From Ruegeria haliotis (GTDB lineage Bacteria > Pseudomonadota > Alphaproteobacteria > Rhodobacterales > Rhodobacteraceae): DNA of 64,000 nt. A program made the translations under genes and the position numbers. Of this stretch, positions 16,918-25,216 are shown piece by piece. The first letter of the stretch is position 1, and the number at the start of each line of letters is the position of its first letter. The notes below the pieces were generated by a model, which was given only the letters and a program-made list of their open reading frames with translations, was not told where the DNA came from and did not search any database. The stretch is from NCBI RefSeq assembly GCF_013377785.1, contig NZ_JABXWT010000002.1:331515-395514 (forward strand), read 5' to 3'.

Positions 16918-18003
16918 TCAGACGGGGTATACAAAGCACCGGTCACGGCGAATGGTCAGCCACATGACCCGCCCCGGCCCAGGCACAAACACGTTCGGAA
17001 CCGTCGCCTTCAGGATCGAGCCGTCATAGTCCATCCGAAACTCGACAAGGCTTTCATTACCTAGAAACCGGGCACGCTCGACAACGCCGCGCGCGGCAGT
17101 GCCATCCGTTGGCGTCGGCAATGGACCCTTGCCGTTTCGGTCAAAATCCAACTTGATATGCTGGGGGCGGAAAATAATCTCGACGTCTGTTCCATCAGGA
17201 AACCCCGGCGCCAGAAATTGCCCAAAGGGAGTTTCGGCCAGCGCGCCATTAACTTGAGCTCGCAAGACGTTGACATCACTAAAGAATGACACGGCGGCCT
17301 TGTCCACTGGCCGGTTGTAGACGTTATACGGCGCACCCTGTTGCACGATTTTTCCACGCCGCATCAGGGCAATCTCATCCGCCATGCGCATCGCCTCTTC
17401 CGGCTCATGCGTTACCAGCAAGACGGCCGCGTCTTGTTCTTTGAGGATCGACAGAGTCTCGTCACGGATGCCATCACGCAAACGATTGTCCAGGCCCGAG
17501 AACGGCTCGTCCATCAGCATGATCCGTGGGCGCGGCGCCAATGCCCGCGCCAGGGCAACACGCTGCTGCTCACCGCCCGACAGTTGATGCGGAAATCCGT
17601 CGATAAAGCGCATCAGGTCGACTTTGTTCAGCAGTTCCTCGACCCGGGTGCGTTTTTCGTCCTTGCTGCCTTTCAACCCAAAGGCCACGTTGTTGGCCAC
17701 ACTCAGGTGGGGAAACAAGGCAAAGTCCTGAAACATCAACCCGATCTCTCGCCGCTCCGGCGGGACGCGAAACACCGTGTCGCAGATCAGTTTGCCATCA
17801 ACATAAATCTCGCCCGAGTCCTGCATCTCGACCCCGGCGATCATGCGCAAAGTCGTGGACTTGCCACATCCTGACGGACCAAGCAGGCATGTCACCTTGC
17901 CCGCCTGAACGGTCAGCGAAACGTCATCGACAACGACCCGCCCTTCGAACCGGCGGATAAAATTGCGAATTTCCAGACGAGGAGGAGCTGCGTCACCTGT
18001 CAC
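16918..18003 (-). CDS. Iron/spermidine-type ABC transporter ATP-binding protein
   Basis: ATPase of an import system of the FbpC/PotA group. It has Walker A GPSGCGKST near residue 48, QDFALFPHLSVANNVAFGL (Q-loop), the signature LSGGEQQR, Walker B IMLMDEPFSGLD and the switch VTHEPEEAMRMAD, then a C-terminal TOBE-like domain with FRPQHIKLD. The layout fits ferric-iron importers best, though the substrate cannot be read from the ATPase. The start is uncertain: GTG 18003 (361 aa, GGGG 8 bp upstream) fits the family N-terminus better than TTG 18060. No permease or binding protein gene is adjacent, so this subunit must serve partners encoded elsewhere. Confidence 0.88.
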   Translation of the reverse strand: MTGDAAPPRLEIRNFIRRFEGRVVVDDVSLTVQAGKVTCLLGPSGCGKSTTLRMIAGVEMQDSGEIYVDGKLICDTVFRVPPERREIGLMFQDFALFPHLSVANNVAFGLKGSKDEKRTRVEELLNKVDLMRFIDGFPHQLSGGEQQRVALARALAPRPRIMLMDEPFSGLDNRLRDGIRDETLSILKEQDAAVLLVTHEPEEAMRMADEIALMRRGKIVQQGAPYNVYNRPVDKAAVSFFSDVNVLRAQVNGALAETPFGQFLAPGFPDGTDVEIIFRPQHIKLDFDRNGKGPLPTPTDGTAARGVVERARFLGNESLVEFRMDYDGSILKATVPNVFVPGPGRVMWLTIRRDRCFVYPV

Positions 18004-18083
18004 CGATAGACCCCATTGCCTTTCCCGATCAAATCCATCGGGCTTGGCCGGGGATAGCAACCCCGCCCCTCAGGTGCAAGGGA

Positions 18084-19130
18084 TCAGCAGCATCCGCCAG
18101 ATGCGGTCTCGCCCGTGGCCTCAAAGGGGCTTTCGCCACCGCACCCTTCGAAAATGCCATAGTGGGTCGAGAAATCGCCGATGAAGTCGAAATGCCGGGC
18201 AAATCGAGTGTCCTGCAACATCATCCAGGTGTTGCCGCAGACCGGAAAGACTTTGCCGGTTTCAATGGCGTGGTGATCATCCAGGACGAATTCATGCGGT
18301 GCATTAGGGATGGACCCTTTGTAGATCACTGCCTGCCCGTAATCTTCGCAAGCCGGTTCCAGTTCGGGCAGCTTGAACAGTCTGTAGGTCGCCGACAGAA
18401 ATCTCAGCGGCGCGACACGCTCTTCCAAAACCGGATTTTCAATGCTCAGCGGGCGATGCGTCACCCGGCGCGGATCGCCAAATCCCGCAGTTCGTGACAT
18501 CGACAGGAAATCGTTCCAATACAGCGCGCCTGACAGGCATTCGCCATACAAAACCTCATCCTCAGCCATCGCTTTGGGAATTCGACGGTCAGCATAAACG
18601 TCCGAGAAATACATCTCACCGCCATCTTTCAACAGCCGATGCGCCCCGCGCAAAACCGCGTCTTTGTCAGTGGCCAGGTTGATCACACAGTTCGATACGA
18701 TGATGTCGAACGAGTCCGGCGCCAGATCCAGCTCATCCAGTTTTTCGATGAACCCGTGGTGGAATTCCACATTGCTGGCAGAGTGCCCGAATGCCTGCGC
18801 GTGATAGTCCTGATGCGCGCGGGCGACGTCCAGTTGCTCGGGCGTCATGTCGACGCCGACCACCCGGCCCGTTTCACCAACCATTGCCGACAGCGCATAG
18901 ACATCCCGCCCTGCGCCACAGCCCAGATCGAGGATATGCATGCCTTCCAGATCCAGCGGCGCAATCAGCCCACAGCCGTAATAGCGGGTCAGAACGTCGT
19001 CATGGATTTTTGACAGGATGCTTTTGAGATGATCAGGCATGTCGTCTGGCGTGCAGCACGCATTGGTCTGCAAATCCGCACTGCTCTGCAGCACTTCGCC
19101 ATAGTAATTCTGCACCGATTCATGCTTCAT
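18084..19130 (-). CDS. arsM: ArsM-like arsenite S-adenosylmethionine methyltransferase
   Basis: Likely methylates trivalent arsenic, giving volatile or less harmful methylarsenicals. The 348-aa protein carries the SAM motif ILDLGCGAGRDVY near residue 68 and three cysteines in the contexts expected for ArsM: YYGCG (about 53), VSNCVIN (about 150) and YGECLSGAL (about 203). There is also an N-terminal Cys pair (NACCTP) and a Cys-rich end (GCGG, then GGCC as last residues). AGGGAAAG precedes the ATG at a good distance. No arsR, arsC or arsB gene is adjacent, which is unusual; the natural substrate is therefore not certain. Confidence 0.82.
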   Translation of the reverse strand: MKHESVQNYYGEVLQSSADLQTNACCTPDDMPDHLKSILSKIHDDVLTRYYGCGLIAPLDLEGMHILDLGCGAGRDVYALSAMVGETGRVVGVDMTPEQLDVARAHQDYHAQAFGHSASNVEFHHGFIEKLDELDLAPDSFDIIVSNCVINLATDKDAVLRGAHRLLKDGGEMYFSDVYADRRIPKAMAEDEVLYGECLSGALYWNDFLSMSRTAGFGDPRRVTHRPLSIENPVLEERVAPLRFLSATYRLFKLPELEPACEDYGQAVIYKGSIPNAPHEFVLDDHHAIETGKVFPVCGNTWMMLQDTRFARHFDFIGDFSTHYGIFEGCGGESPFEATGETASGGCC

Positions 19131-19235
19131 CGCAGCTTTCCCTTTCGTGTCGCTCCAATGCAGCTAGTGCAGTCTGGCTTTCCGCGCAATCCGACCCTGC
19201 AAGATTTGACGAAAGCGTGAGGGCGGACAGGCGCC

Positions 19236-20348
19236 TCATTCCAGCAGATCGAAATCTACACCGGCGCGGATTTTACCGTTCACCTGAACCTCCAACCGGT
19301 GCGTACCGGGTACAAGTTTGAACGTTGTAGCATCCGCTTTCAGTTTGTGCCGCTTGTCCAGCCTCAGCGCGCCATCCTTCAAAACAGCCTGTTTCAGTTT
19401 GTGCACCTTGGCCGAGGTTTTTCCGCCCGGACGTTGAAAGTGAATGATATAATCCACCAGCACTGGCTGCGCCGCTACCCCCTGCAAAGCAACCGAGAAG
19501 TCCAGCGCCTCGCCAATCCGGGCGTCTCCGTTCAGATCAACGGTCGCGGCCACGTCGGCATCAGGATCATAGCCTAGCATCTTCATTGCATCCGGGTGGC
19601 CCGCCTTCACAAGCCCCCGCAAGGTGTGCGAGGTCATCCAGCCCAATTCATCAGAATTTTGCCGACCATCCGAATGCCAGGATTGCAACCGATCCAAAAC
19701 CAGACCGGGGTCTTTCTTGGTGATATCGTTCAGATGGTTCGCCACCGACCGCGTGACATAACGCGTGCTGTCATCGTGCAACTTGTCCAGCAAGGGCAAA
19801 GTATCCGTCAACTGCAGCCCAACCGACTGCCCCCACGGCAAACGCGGGCGTGTACCCTCACTGACCAAACGGCGCACATGATAGCTGTCGTGCCCGCACC
19901 AATCCTGCATCCGTGCCATCACCAGATCGGGCCAGCGATTCAGGAAAGGCCGGATCGCCCATTCCATGGAAAAGCGCTGGGTTATCTCCTCAAACACATC
20001 CAGCGCGCGTTCGGGGTCTTCAAGCCCAACGGAAACCACCCAATCACCCAAAGGCGCAAAAATGAAATCGCCAAAGTCGTCATCCGTTTTGTCGGGGTCC
20101 AATGGTGGCGGCAAGGCGCGCAGGATCACCGGAGCCACCTCGGACAAACGTCCCGGCACTGTCTGTTGCAGGCACTCTGCAATCCAGGCCATCCGCTCCT
20201 TCAGCTCCAACTCAGGCAGGCGCGACATCACCAGCGCCTCGAACGTGGCTGCGTCGAAATCCGGCTTAGAATCCGCAAACAGTCCCGCAAGGTAGCGGGT
20301 CTTTTCTGCGTTAAACAACTGATCCTTCAGTGAAAACCCTTGCGCCAT
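19236..20348 (-). CDS. AlkD-like HEAT-repeat DNA alkylation repair protein
   Basis: Probably a DNA glycosylase of the AlkC/AlkD superfamily, which removes alkylated bases. The protein of about 370 aa is helical with repeats through residues 20-260, including YVTRSVANHLNDITKKDPG, the stretch most typical of these proteins, and DELGWMTSHTLRGLVKAGH. Residues 275-370 are a beta-rich C-terminal extension with Lys-rich segments, seen in the AlkC-like subgroup. Start ATG 20348 (MAQGFSLKDQLF) lies 2 bp after the upstream SDR stop, so the genes are probably coupled; the frame is open further upstream but that would run into the SDR gene. Confidence 0.82.
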   Translation of the reverse strand: MAQGFSLKDQLFNAEKTRYLAGLFADSKPDFDAATFEALVMSRLPELELKERMAWIAECLQQTVPGRLSEVAPVILRALPPPLDPDKTDDDFGDFIFAPLGDWVVSVGLEDPERALDVFEEITQRFSMEWAIRPFLNRWPDLVMARMQDWCGHDSYHVRRLVSEGTRPRLPWGQSVGLQLTDTLPLLDKLHDDSTRYVTRSVANHLNDITKKDPGLVLDRLQSWHSDGRQNSDELGWMTSHTLRGLVKAGHPDAMKMLGYDPDADVAATVDLNGDARIGEALDFSVALQGVAAQPVLVDYIIHFQRPGGKTSAKVHKLKQAVLKDGALRLDKRHKLKADATTFKLVPGTHRLEVQVNGKIRAGVDFDLLE

Positions 20349-20350
20349 GA

Positions 20351-21130
20351 TCACATCGTCAGGTTGGTGCCGCCACCATCCAGCAGAATGTTCTGCCCGA
20401 CGATGAAACCAGCATGCTGCGAGCATAGGAACGCGCAAGCCGCGCCAAACTCTTCGCGCGTTCCATATCGACGCGCGGGGATGGTCGCTGCACGCTCCGT
20501 CCGCGCCTCATCCATCGATATGCCCTTTTGCGACGCCACGCCGCTGTCCAGCGAGTCCGCGCGGTCTGTGGCATGGATACCCGGCAGCAGATTATTGATC
20601 GTCACGCCATGTGGTGCCACCTGCCGCGACGTGCCCGCGACATATCCGGTCAACCCGGTCCGCGCCGCATTCGACAGTCCCAGCGCCGGGATCGGGGCGC
20701 GCACGGATTGCGAGGTGATGTTGACCACCCTGCCCCAGCCTTTGTCCATCATGCCCGGCAACAAGGCTTTCATGAAAGCGATCGGCGTCAGCATATTGGC
20801 ATCCAGCGCCTTGATAAAATCGTCACGCTCCCAGTCCGACCACAATCCGGGCGGCGGACCACCCGCGTTGGTCACCAGAATATCAACTCCCTGCGCGGCA
20901 TCGATCACTTCGGCCTGCCCCCGTTCCGAGGTGACGTCACACGCCACAGTTTCAACGGCAATGCCGTGTGCCGTTCGAAGACGCGCAGCTTCAGCCTCCA
21001 ACGCGTCAGCCCCGCGAGCGTTCATCACCAAATCAACACCAGCGGCGGCCAAAGCCTCAGCACAGCCTAGCCCCAGCCCCTTGCTGCTGGCACTGACCAG
21101 CGCGCGTTTACCTTGTATTCCCAAGTCCAT
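20351..21130 (-). CDS. Atypical SDR lacking the Tyr-x3-Lys pair
   Basis: SDR-fold protein of 259 aa, similar overall to 3-oxoacyl-ACP reductases. It has the cofactor loop SASSKGLGLGCAEAL near residue 14, VACDVTSERG, the TNAGGPPPG motif near 90 and the C-terminal GQNILLDGGGTN. Where classical SDRs have Y-x-x-x-K, this one reads GLSNAARTGLTG, with no Tyr or Lys in register. A subgroup with this change is known in bacteria, so the protein may bind cofactor but use another chemistry. GGGAGGG lies just before the ATG. It heads a leftward unit with the AlkD-like gene 2 bp downstream. Confidence 0.85.
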   Translation of the reverse strand: MDLGIQGKRALVSASSKGLGLGCAEALAAAGVDLVMNARGADALEAEAARLRTAHGIAVETVACDVTSERGQAEVIDAAQGVDILVTNAGGPPPGLWSDWERDDFIKALDANMLTPIAFMKALLPGMMDKGWGRVVNITSQSVRAPIPALGLSNAARTGLTGYVAGTSRQVAPHGVTINNLLPGIHATDRADSLDSGVASQKGISMDEARTERAATIPARRYGTREEFGAACAFLCSQHAGFIVGQNILLDGGGTNLTM

Positions 21131-21218
21131 TCTGGCCCTCCCTTACGGTTCTTGCTGAACATCTAGCATCGGCCCCGCAAGAAAGACCAGAAACGGACAC
21201 GTGAAACACAATCATGGT

Positions 21219-21584
21219 TTAGTAAAAGAATTCCTCGCGGATGATTTTACCGTCAGCCACGTGATAAATCGCGACCTCACGCATATCAAAACTGTCGCCG
21301 CTTTCTTTCACCGTGCCCTGAACTTCGAAAATTACGGCAAAGCGGTCTTCGCCATGCAGGAACGGGTCGCTGACCGTCGCGCCCGAGACGTCGTGCGCGC
21401 TTTCCCACCACTCATGCTTGCCGCGGATCGCATCAACGCCATGCGCTTCGCGCCCCATGGTGCCACTTGCATCCACAGCCTCGACCGAGACGGCATTCGC
21501 GGCATAGAGCTTGTCCAAATTTTCCTTAGCCCGATCCTCGCGACATCCGGCCACCAATTCTTGTGCGATATCTTTCAAATTCAT
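21219..21584 (-). CDS. SnoaL-like (NTF2-fold) protein
   Basis: Small soluble protein of about 121 aa with the cone-shaped NTF2-like fold shared by SnoaL cyclases, ketosteroid isomerases and many uncharacterised proteins. It opens with an amphipathic helix (DIAQELVAGCREDRAKE), has the GREAHGVDAIRGKHEWWES segment, and ends with the usual MREVAIYHVADGKIIREEFFY strand pair. No reaction can be assigned. GGAG sits 8 nt before ATG 21584; the frame extends 8 codons further but without a better site. It is divergent from prfC. Confidence 0.8.
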   Translation of the reverse strand: MNLKDIAQELVAGCREDRAKENLDKLYAANAVSVEAVDASGTMGREAHGVDAIRGKHEWWESAHDVSGATVSDPFLHGEDRFAVIFEVQGTVKESGDSFDMREVAIYHVADGKIIREEFFY

Positions 21585-21693
21585 TGGTCCACTCCACCAT
21601 TTGTTCACTATATGTTCTTATTGCCACAATGGCACGATTCGAACCAGCCCCTTTGTCTTGCTTCGGCAGGATTCCCCGCCTATACGCGCGCCT

Positions 21694-23301
21694 ATGCTTG
21701 ATACCGCCACAAACCAACCTGTATTGCCGCCCGAGATCGCCCGGCGCCGGACATTCGCCATTATCTCGCACCCGGATGCGGGCAAGACGACCCTGACCGA
21801 AAAGTTCCTGTTGTACGGGGGGGCGATTCAGATGGCCGGTCAGGTGCGTGCCAAGGGCGAAGCGCGGCGGACCCGGTCGGATTTCATGCAGATGGAAAAG
21901 GATCGGGGCATCTCGGTCTCGGCCTCAGCGATGTCGTTCGATTACGGGAATTTCCGGTTCAATCTGGTGGACACGCCCGGTCACAGCGATTTCTCGGAAG
22001 ATACCTATCGCACATTAACAGCCGTGGACGCGGCTGTGATGGTGATCGACGGTGCAAAGGGCGTGGAAAGCCAGACGCAGAAACTGTTCGAGGTTTGCCG
22101 CCTGCGCGATCTGCCGATCCTGACCTTCTGCAACAAGATGGACCGCGAAAGCCGCGATACGTTCGAGATCATCGACGAAATTCAGGAAATGCTGGCCATC
22201 GATGTTACACCTGCCGCATGGCCCATCGGTGTCGGTCGGGATTTCATCGGTTGCTACGACATGCTGCGCGACCGACTGGAACTGATGGATCGTGCTGACC
22301 GCAACAAGGTGGCCGAAAGTATCGAAATCAACGGCTTGGATGACCCCAAGCTAGCAGAACATGTCCCCGAACACCTGCTGGACAAGCTGCTGGAAGAGGT
22401 TGAGATGGCGCGCGAATTGCTGCCCAAGCTTGATCCGCAAGCGGTGCTTGAAGGGCATATGACCCCCATCTGGTTCGGCTCGGCAATCAACTCATTTGGC
22501 GTCAAGGAACTGATGGAAGGCATCGGTGCGTACGGCCCGCAGCCACAAATTCAATCGGCGGAGCCGCGTCAGATATCGCCAGAAGAAAAGAAGGTCTCAG
22601 GCTTTGTCTTCAAGGTTCAGGCCAATATGGATCCCAAGCACCGCGACCGCGTGGCCTTTGTTCGCATGGCCTCGGGTCATTTCAAACGCGGTATGAAGCT
22701 GACCCATGTGCGCACGAAAAAGCCCATGGCAATCTCGAACCCGGTTCTGTTTCTGGCCTCCGACCGGGAGCTGGCGGAAGAAGCCTGGGCCGGTGATATC
22801 ATCGGCATCCCCAACCACGGCCAGCTGCGCATTGGCGATACGCTGACCGAAGGTGAGGCAATCCGCGTCAAAGGCATCCCGTCTTTCGCACCTGAATTGC
22901 TGCAAGGCGTTCGTGCGGGCGATCCGATGAAAGCCAAGCATCTGGAAAAGGCGCTGATGCAATTTGCCGAAGAAGGCGCGGCCAAGGTGTTCAAGCCTTC
23001 GATCGGTTCGGGCTTTATCGTCGGTGTAGTTGGCGCGCTTCAGTTCGAGGTTCTGGCCAGCCGGATCGAGCTGGAATATGGCCTGCCCGTGCGCTTTGAC
23101 AACTCGCAATTCACCTCGGCTCGCTGGGTCAGCGGGGACAGGGCCGAGTTGGACAAATTCGTCAACGCCAACAAGCAGCACATCGCCCATGACCACGACG
23201 GCGACATTGTCTATCTGACACGCCTGCAATGGGATATCGACCGGGTTGAACGCGATTATCCTGCGCTGAAACTTACCGCGACGAAAGAGATGATGACGTG
23301 A
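21694..23301 (+). CDS. prfC: Peptide chain release factor 3
   Basis: Translational GTPase that recycles RF1 and RF2 from the ribosome after termination. The protein of 535 aa has the full G domain: HPDAGKTTLTEK near residue 22, the switch region RGISVSASAMSFDY, DTPGHSDFSEDTYRTL and NKMDR near 145. Domains II and III follow, with KAKHLEKALMQFAEEGAAKVF. The frame is open far upstream, but ATG 21694 (MLDTATNQPVLPPEIARRR) fits the family start; the region before it is the divergent promoter. A 10-bp inverted repeat begins 12 bp after the stop. Confidence 0.97.
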   Translation: MLDTATNQPVLPPEIARRRTFAIISHPDAGKTTLTEKFLLYGGAIQMAGQVRAKGEARRTRSDFMQMEKDRGISVSASAMSFDYGNFRFNLVDTPGHSDFSEDTYRTLTAVDAAVMVIDGAKGVESQTQKLFEVCRLRDLPILTFCNKMDRESRDTFEIIDEIQEMLAIDVTPAAWPIGVGRDFIGCYDMLRDRLELMDRADRNKVAESIEINGLDDPKLAEHVPEHLLDKLLEEVEMARELLPKLDPQAVLEGHMTPIWFGSAINSFGVKELMEGIGAYGPQPQIQSAEPRQISPEEKKVSGFVFKVQANMDPKHRDRVAFVRMASGHFKRGMKLTHVRTKKPMAISNPVLFLASDRELAEEAWAGDIIGIPNHGQLRIGDTLTEGEAIRVKGIPSFAPELLQGVRAGDPMKAKHLEKALMQFAEEGAAKVFKPSIGSGFIVGVVGALQFEVLASRIELEYGLPVRFDNSQFTSARWVSGDRAELDKFVNANKQHIAHDHDGDIVYLTRLQWDIDRVERDYPALKLTATKEMMT

Positions 23302-23312
23302 TGCAACTGGTT

Positions 23313-23342
23313 GATTGCACAGTCGAGATTGGCTGTGCAATC
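23313..23342 (+). promoter_or_regulatory. Inverted repeat between prfC and the next gene
   Basis: A perfect 10-bp inverted repeat (GATTGCACAG / CTGTGCAATC) with a 10-nt spacer, ending 8 bp before ATG 23351. No T-run follows. It could be a weak terminator or a hairpin covering the ribosome binding region of the downstream gene; both readings are inference. Confidence 0.5.
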
Positions 23343-23350
23343 CTGCACGC

Positions 23351-24106
23351 ATGAGCGAGGATGATCTAACCTTTCCCGGCGGCTTGCCCGACATGCTGGA
23401 CAACTATGAAAACCGGCGCAGCGCGTTCCAGTTCGGTACTGAGCCCTTGCCCGATATAGACGTGAATCTTGCGTCGCTGGCCAGTCGGCCTGTACCCGAA
23501 AATGCGACGGTTTTGCCAACCGGGTCACCCACATCGTCCTGGGATCGCAAGCGCGTTCAGATTGCCAAAGAGTTTGTTGGCCGGTCTCAACTTGCGTTTC
23601 TCAATGCTCAATTGATCTCGAACCTGCGCAAACGGTCCTATCCCCGCCAAGCACCAGCCTTGTTCTGCCGCCTCTGGGCCGAACAGTCCGATCACTTGCT
23701 CGCCACGCTTGATCTGCGGTGGCTGGTCTCGTCGGTGCAGACCTTTGCCGATCACGGCGAAACTCCGACACAGCGCGAGGTAGGGCATGCCTTGCGCATG
23801 TTCTTTGGAATGATGAAGCTGTACGAATTCGAGCGCCTGTTCTCGGGCAAGGCGCCCGATGTCCCTTACCGGTTTCAGGACAAAAACCACGTATCCCTGC
23901 CTTTTGAAATGAAAGGATTTTCCTTTGACAAAGGTGGTCTGGACACCAATCTCATTGCGCCAATCTGGACCAAGGCCCTGAACGACACCACCATCGCACC
24001 GCTGGTCGATCACCTAATGACCGAGTTGAACAAAGACCCCGGCGGCGTGTTTCGTCGATTAAAGCTCATGCGCGACCGTCGCGCCGCACGGCAATCCCGC
24101 ACATGA
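23351..24106 (+). CDS. Unknown protein coupled to a glycosyltransferase
   Basis: I do not recognise this protein of 251 aa. It has no signal peptide or membrane segment. The C-terminal two thirds look helical, with conserved-looking stretches RLWAEQSDHLLATLDLRWLV, FADHGETPTQREVGHALRMF and RRLKLMRDRRAARQ. TTG 23315 is an alternative start, but it falls inside the inverted repeat, and ATG 23351 (MSEDDLTFPG) looks more natural. No clear Shine-Dalgarno sequence is seen. The stop overlaps the glycosyltransferase start by 4 bp (ATGA), which suggests equal production and a shared process. Confidence 0.7.
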   Translation: MSEDDLTFPGGLPDMLDNYENRRSAFQFGTEPLPDIDVNLASLASRPVPENATVLPTGSPTSSWDRKRVQIAKEFVGRSQLAFLNAQLISNLRKRSYPRQAPALFCRLWAEQSDHLLATLDLRWLVSSVQTFADHGETPTQREVGHALRMFFGMMKLYEFERLFSGKAPDVPYRFQDKNHVSLPFEMKGFSFDKGGLDTNLIAPIWTKALNDTTIAPLVDHLMTELNKDPGGVFRRLKLMRDRRAARQSRT

Positions 24107-25032
24107 CCACCTGGGGCATCGTTTCCATGGTTCGGGGGCCTGCGGACGATATCCTGCGATTCGCCGCCCATCACCTCGATCTGGGGGCGAATTTCTTATA
24201 CATCTACATGGACGAACCCAACCGCCGCGCCTTTCGGGTGTTGCGGCAACACCCCAAGATCCGGGTTCGGATTTGTGACGACACTTTCTGGCAAAAACGC
24301 AATCGCAACCGCCCGGAAAAACACCAGATCCGTCAAACGGTCCATGCAACGTTCACCTATCGCAACACCAATCTGGATTGGCTGGCCCATATCGATGTGG
24401 ATGAATTTCTCTGGTCCTCAGAACCCATCGCGGATTTGCTGCAAACGGTTCCTGCCGACAAACCTGCCGTCCGCGTCCGTCCGATCGAGGCCTTGGCCGG
24501 GGGCGAAGACCTTTACAAGGCCCATATCCCAAACAGTCCAGATCGCGAGGCTCTCGTCGAGGCCCTGTATCCAAACTACGGGGCTTTTGTTCAGGGCGGT
24601 TTCCTTAGTCACGTTCAGGGCAAGCTTTTTGTCCGCACGGGCTTGGAAAACCTGAACTTTCGCATCCACAACCTGTTTCAGAATAAAAAGCTTCTGCCCT
24701 GTAAATTCGAAGTGCCGCAGATCGAGCTTTGCCACCGCCATGCACCGGACTGGGGCCATTGGGCGGCGCACTACCAGTTCCGAATGGACCGGGGGTCCTA
24801 CCAACCCGACATGTCGCCCAACGTTCCGCGCGAACAAGGCGGGCTGAACAAGAACGAATTGCACAGCTGGATTGAAGCCGAGCATGGGTTGGATGGGCTG
24901 CGCGCCTTTTATGATGAAATGAGCGGCGTTGACCCCGCTGTGCGTGCCCGGCTCCAAGCGCATGGGTTGATCAAACACCGGCCCCTGCATTTGGACGAAA
25001 AAGTTGCGAAACACTTCCCCGGAAGTGGCTGA
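24103..25032 (+). CDS. Glycosyltransferase, family 2-like (GT92/DUF-type)
   Basis: Probable sugar transferase of 309 aa from the group annotated as glycosyltransferase family 2 and often found in marine alphaproteobacteria. It opens with an uncommon start (TTWGIVSMVRGPADDIL) in which the segment ending in FAAHHLDLGANFLYIYMDEP matches the N-terminus of this group. The D-x-D metal and nucleotide-sugar motif is AHIDVDEFLW near residue 97. Later landmarks are GGFLSHVQGKLFVRTG and ELCHRHAPDWGHW. No membrane segment is seen, so it is cytoplasmic or peripheral. Translationally coupled to the unknown gene upstream. Confidence 0.82.
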   Translation: MTTWGIVSMVRGPADDILRFAAHHLDLGANFLYIYMDEPNRRAFRVLRQHPKIRVRICDDTFWQKRNRNRPEKHQIRQTVHATFTYRNTNLDWLAHIDVDEFLWSSEPIADLLQTVPADKPAVRVRPIEALAGGEDLYKAHIPNSPDREALVEALYPNYGAFVQGGFLSHVQGKLFVRTGLENLNFRIHNLFQNKKLLPCKFEVPQIELCHRHAPDWGHWAAHYQFRMDRGSYQPDMSPNVPREQGGLNKNELHSWIEAEHGLDGLRAFYDEMSGVDPAVRARLQAHGLIKHRPLHLDEKVAKHFPGSG

Positions 25033-25216
25033 ATTGTTGCAAAAAACCCGGAACCGTACAGGTAAGCGCCGGGTTAAGAGGTCTTCATTTGACCCCGATC
25101 CACCTTTTTGTTATGTCCGCGCTCAAGTCGAAATGTGCACGAGGCGCATGGCCATCCGGGCCCGACAGATTTCAGACGCGCGGGCCAAGTCAAGTGTCCG
25201 CATGAACCGGACATAC

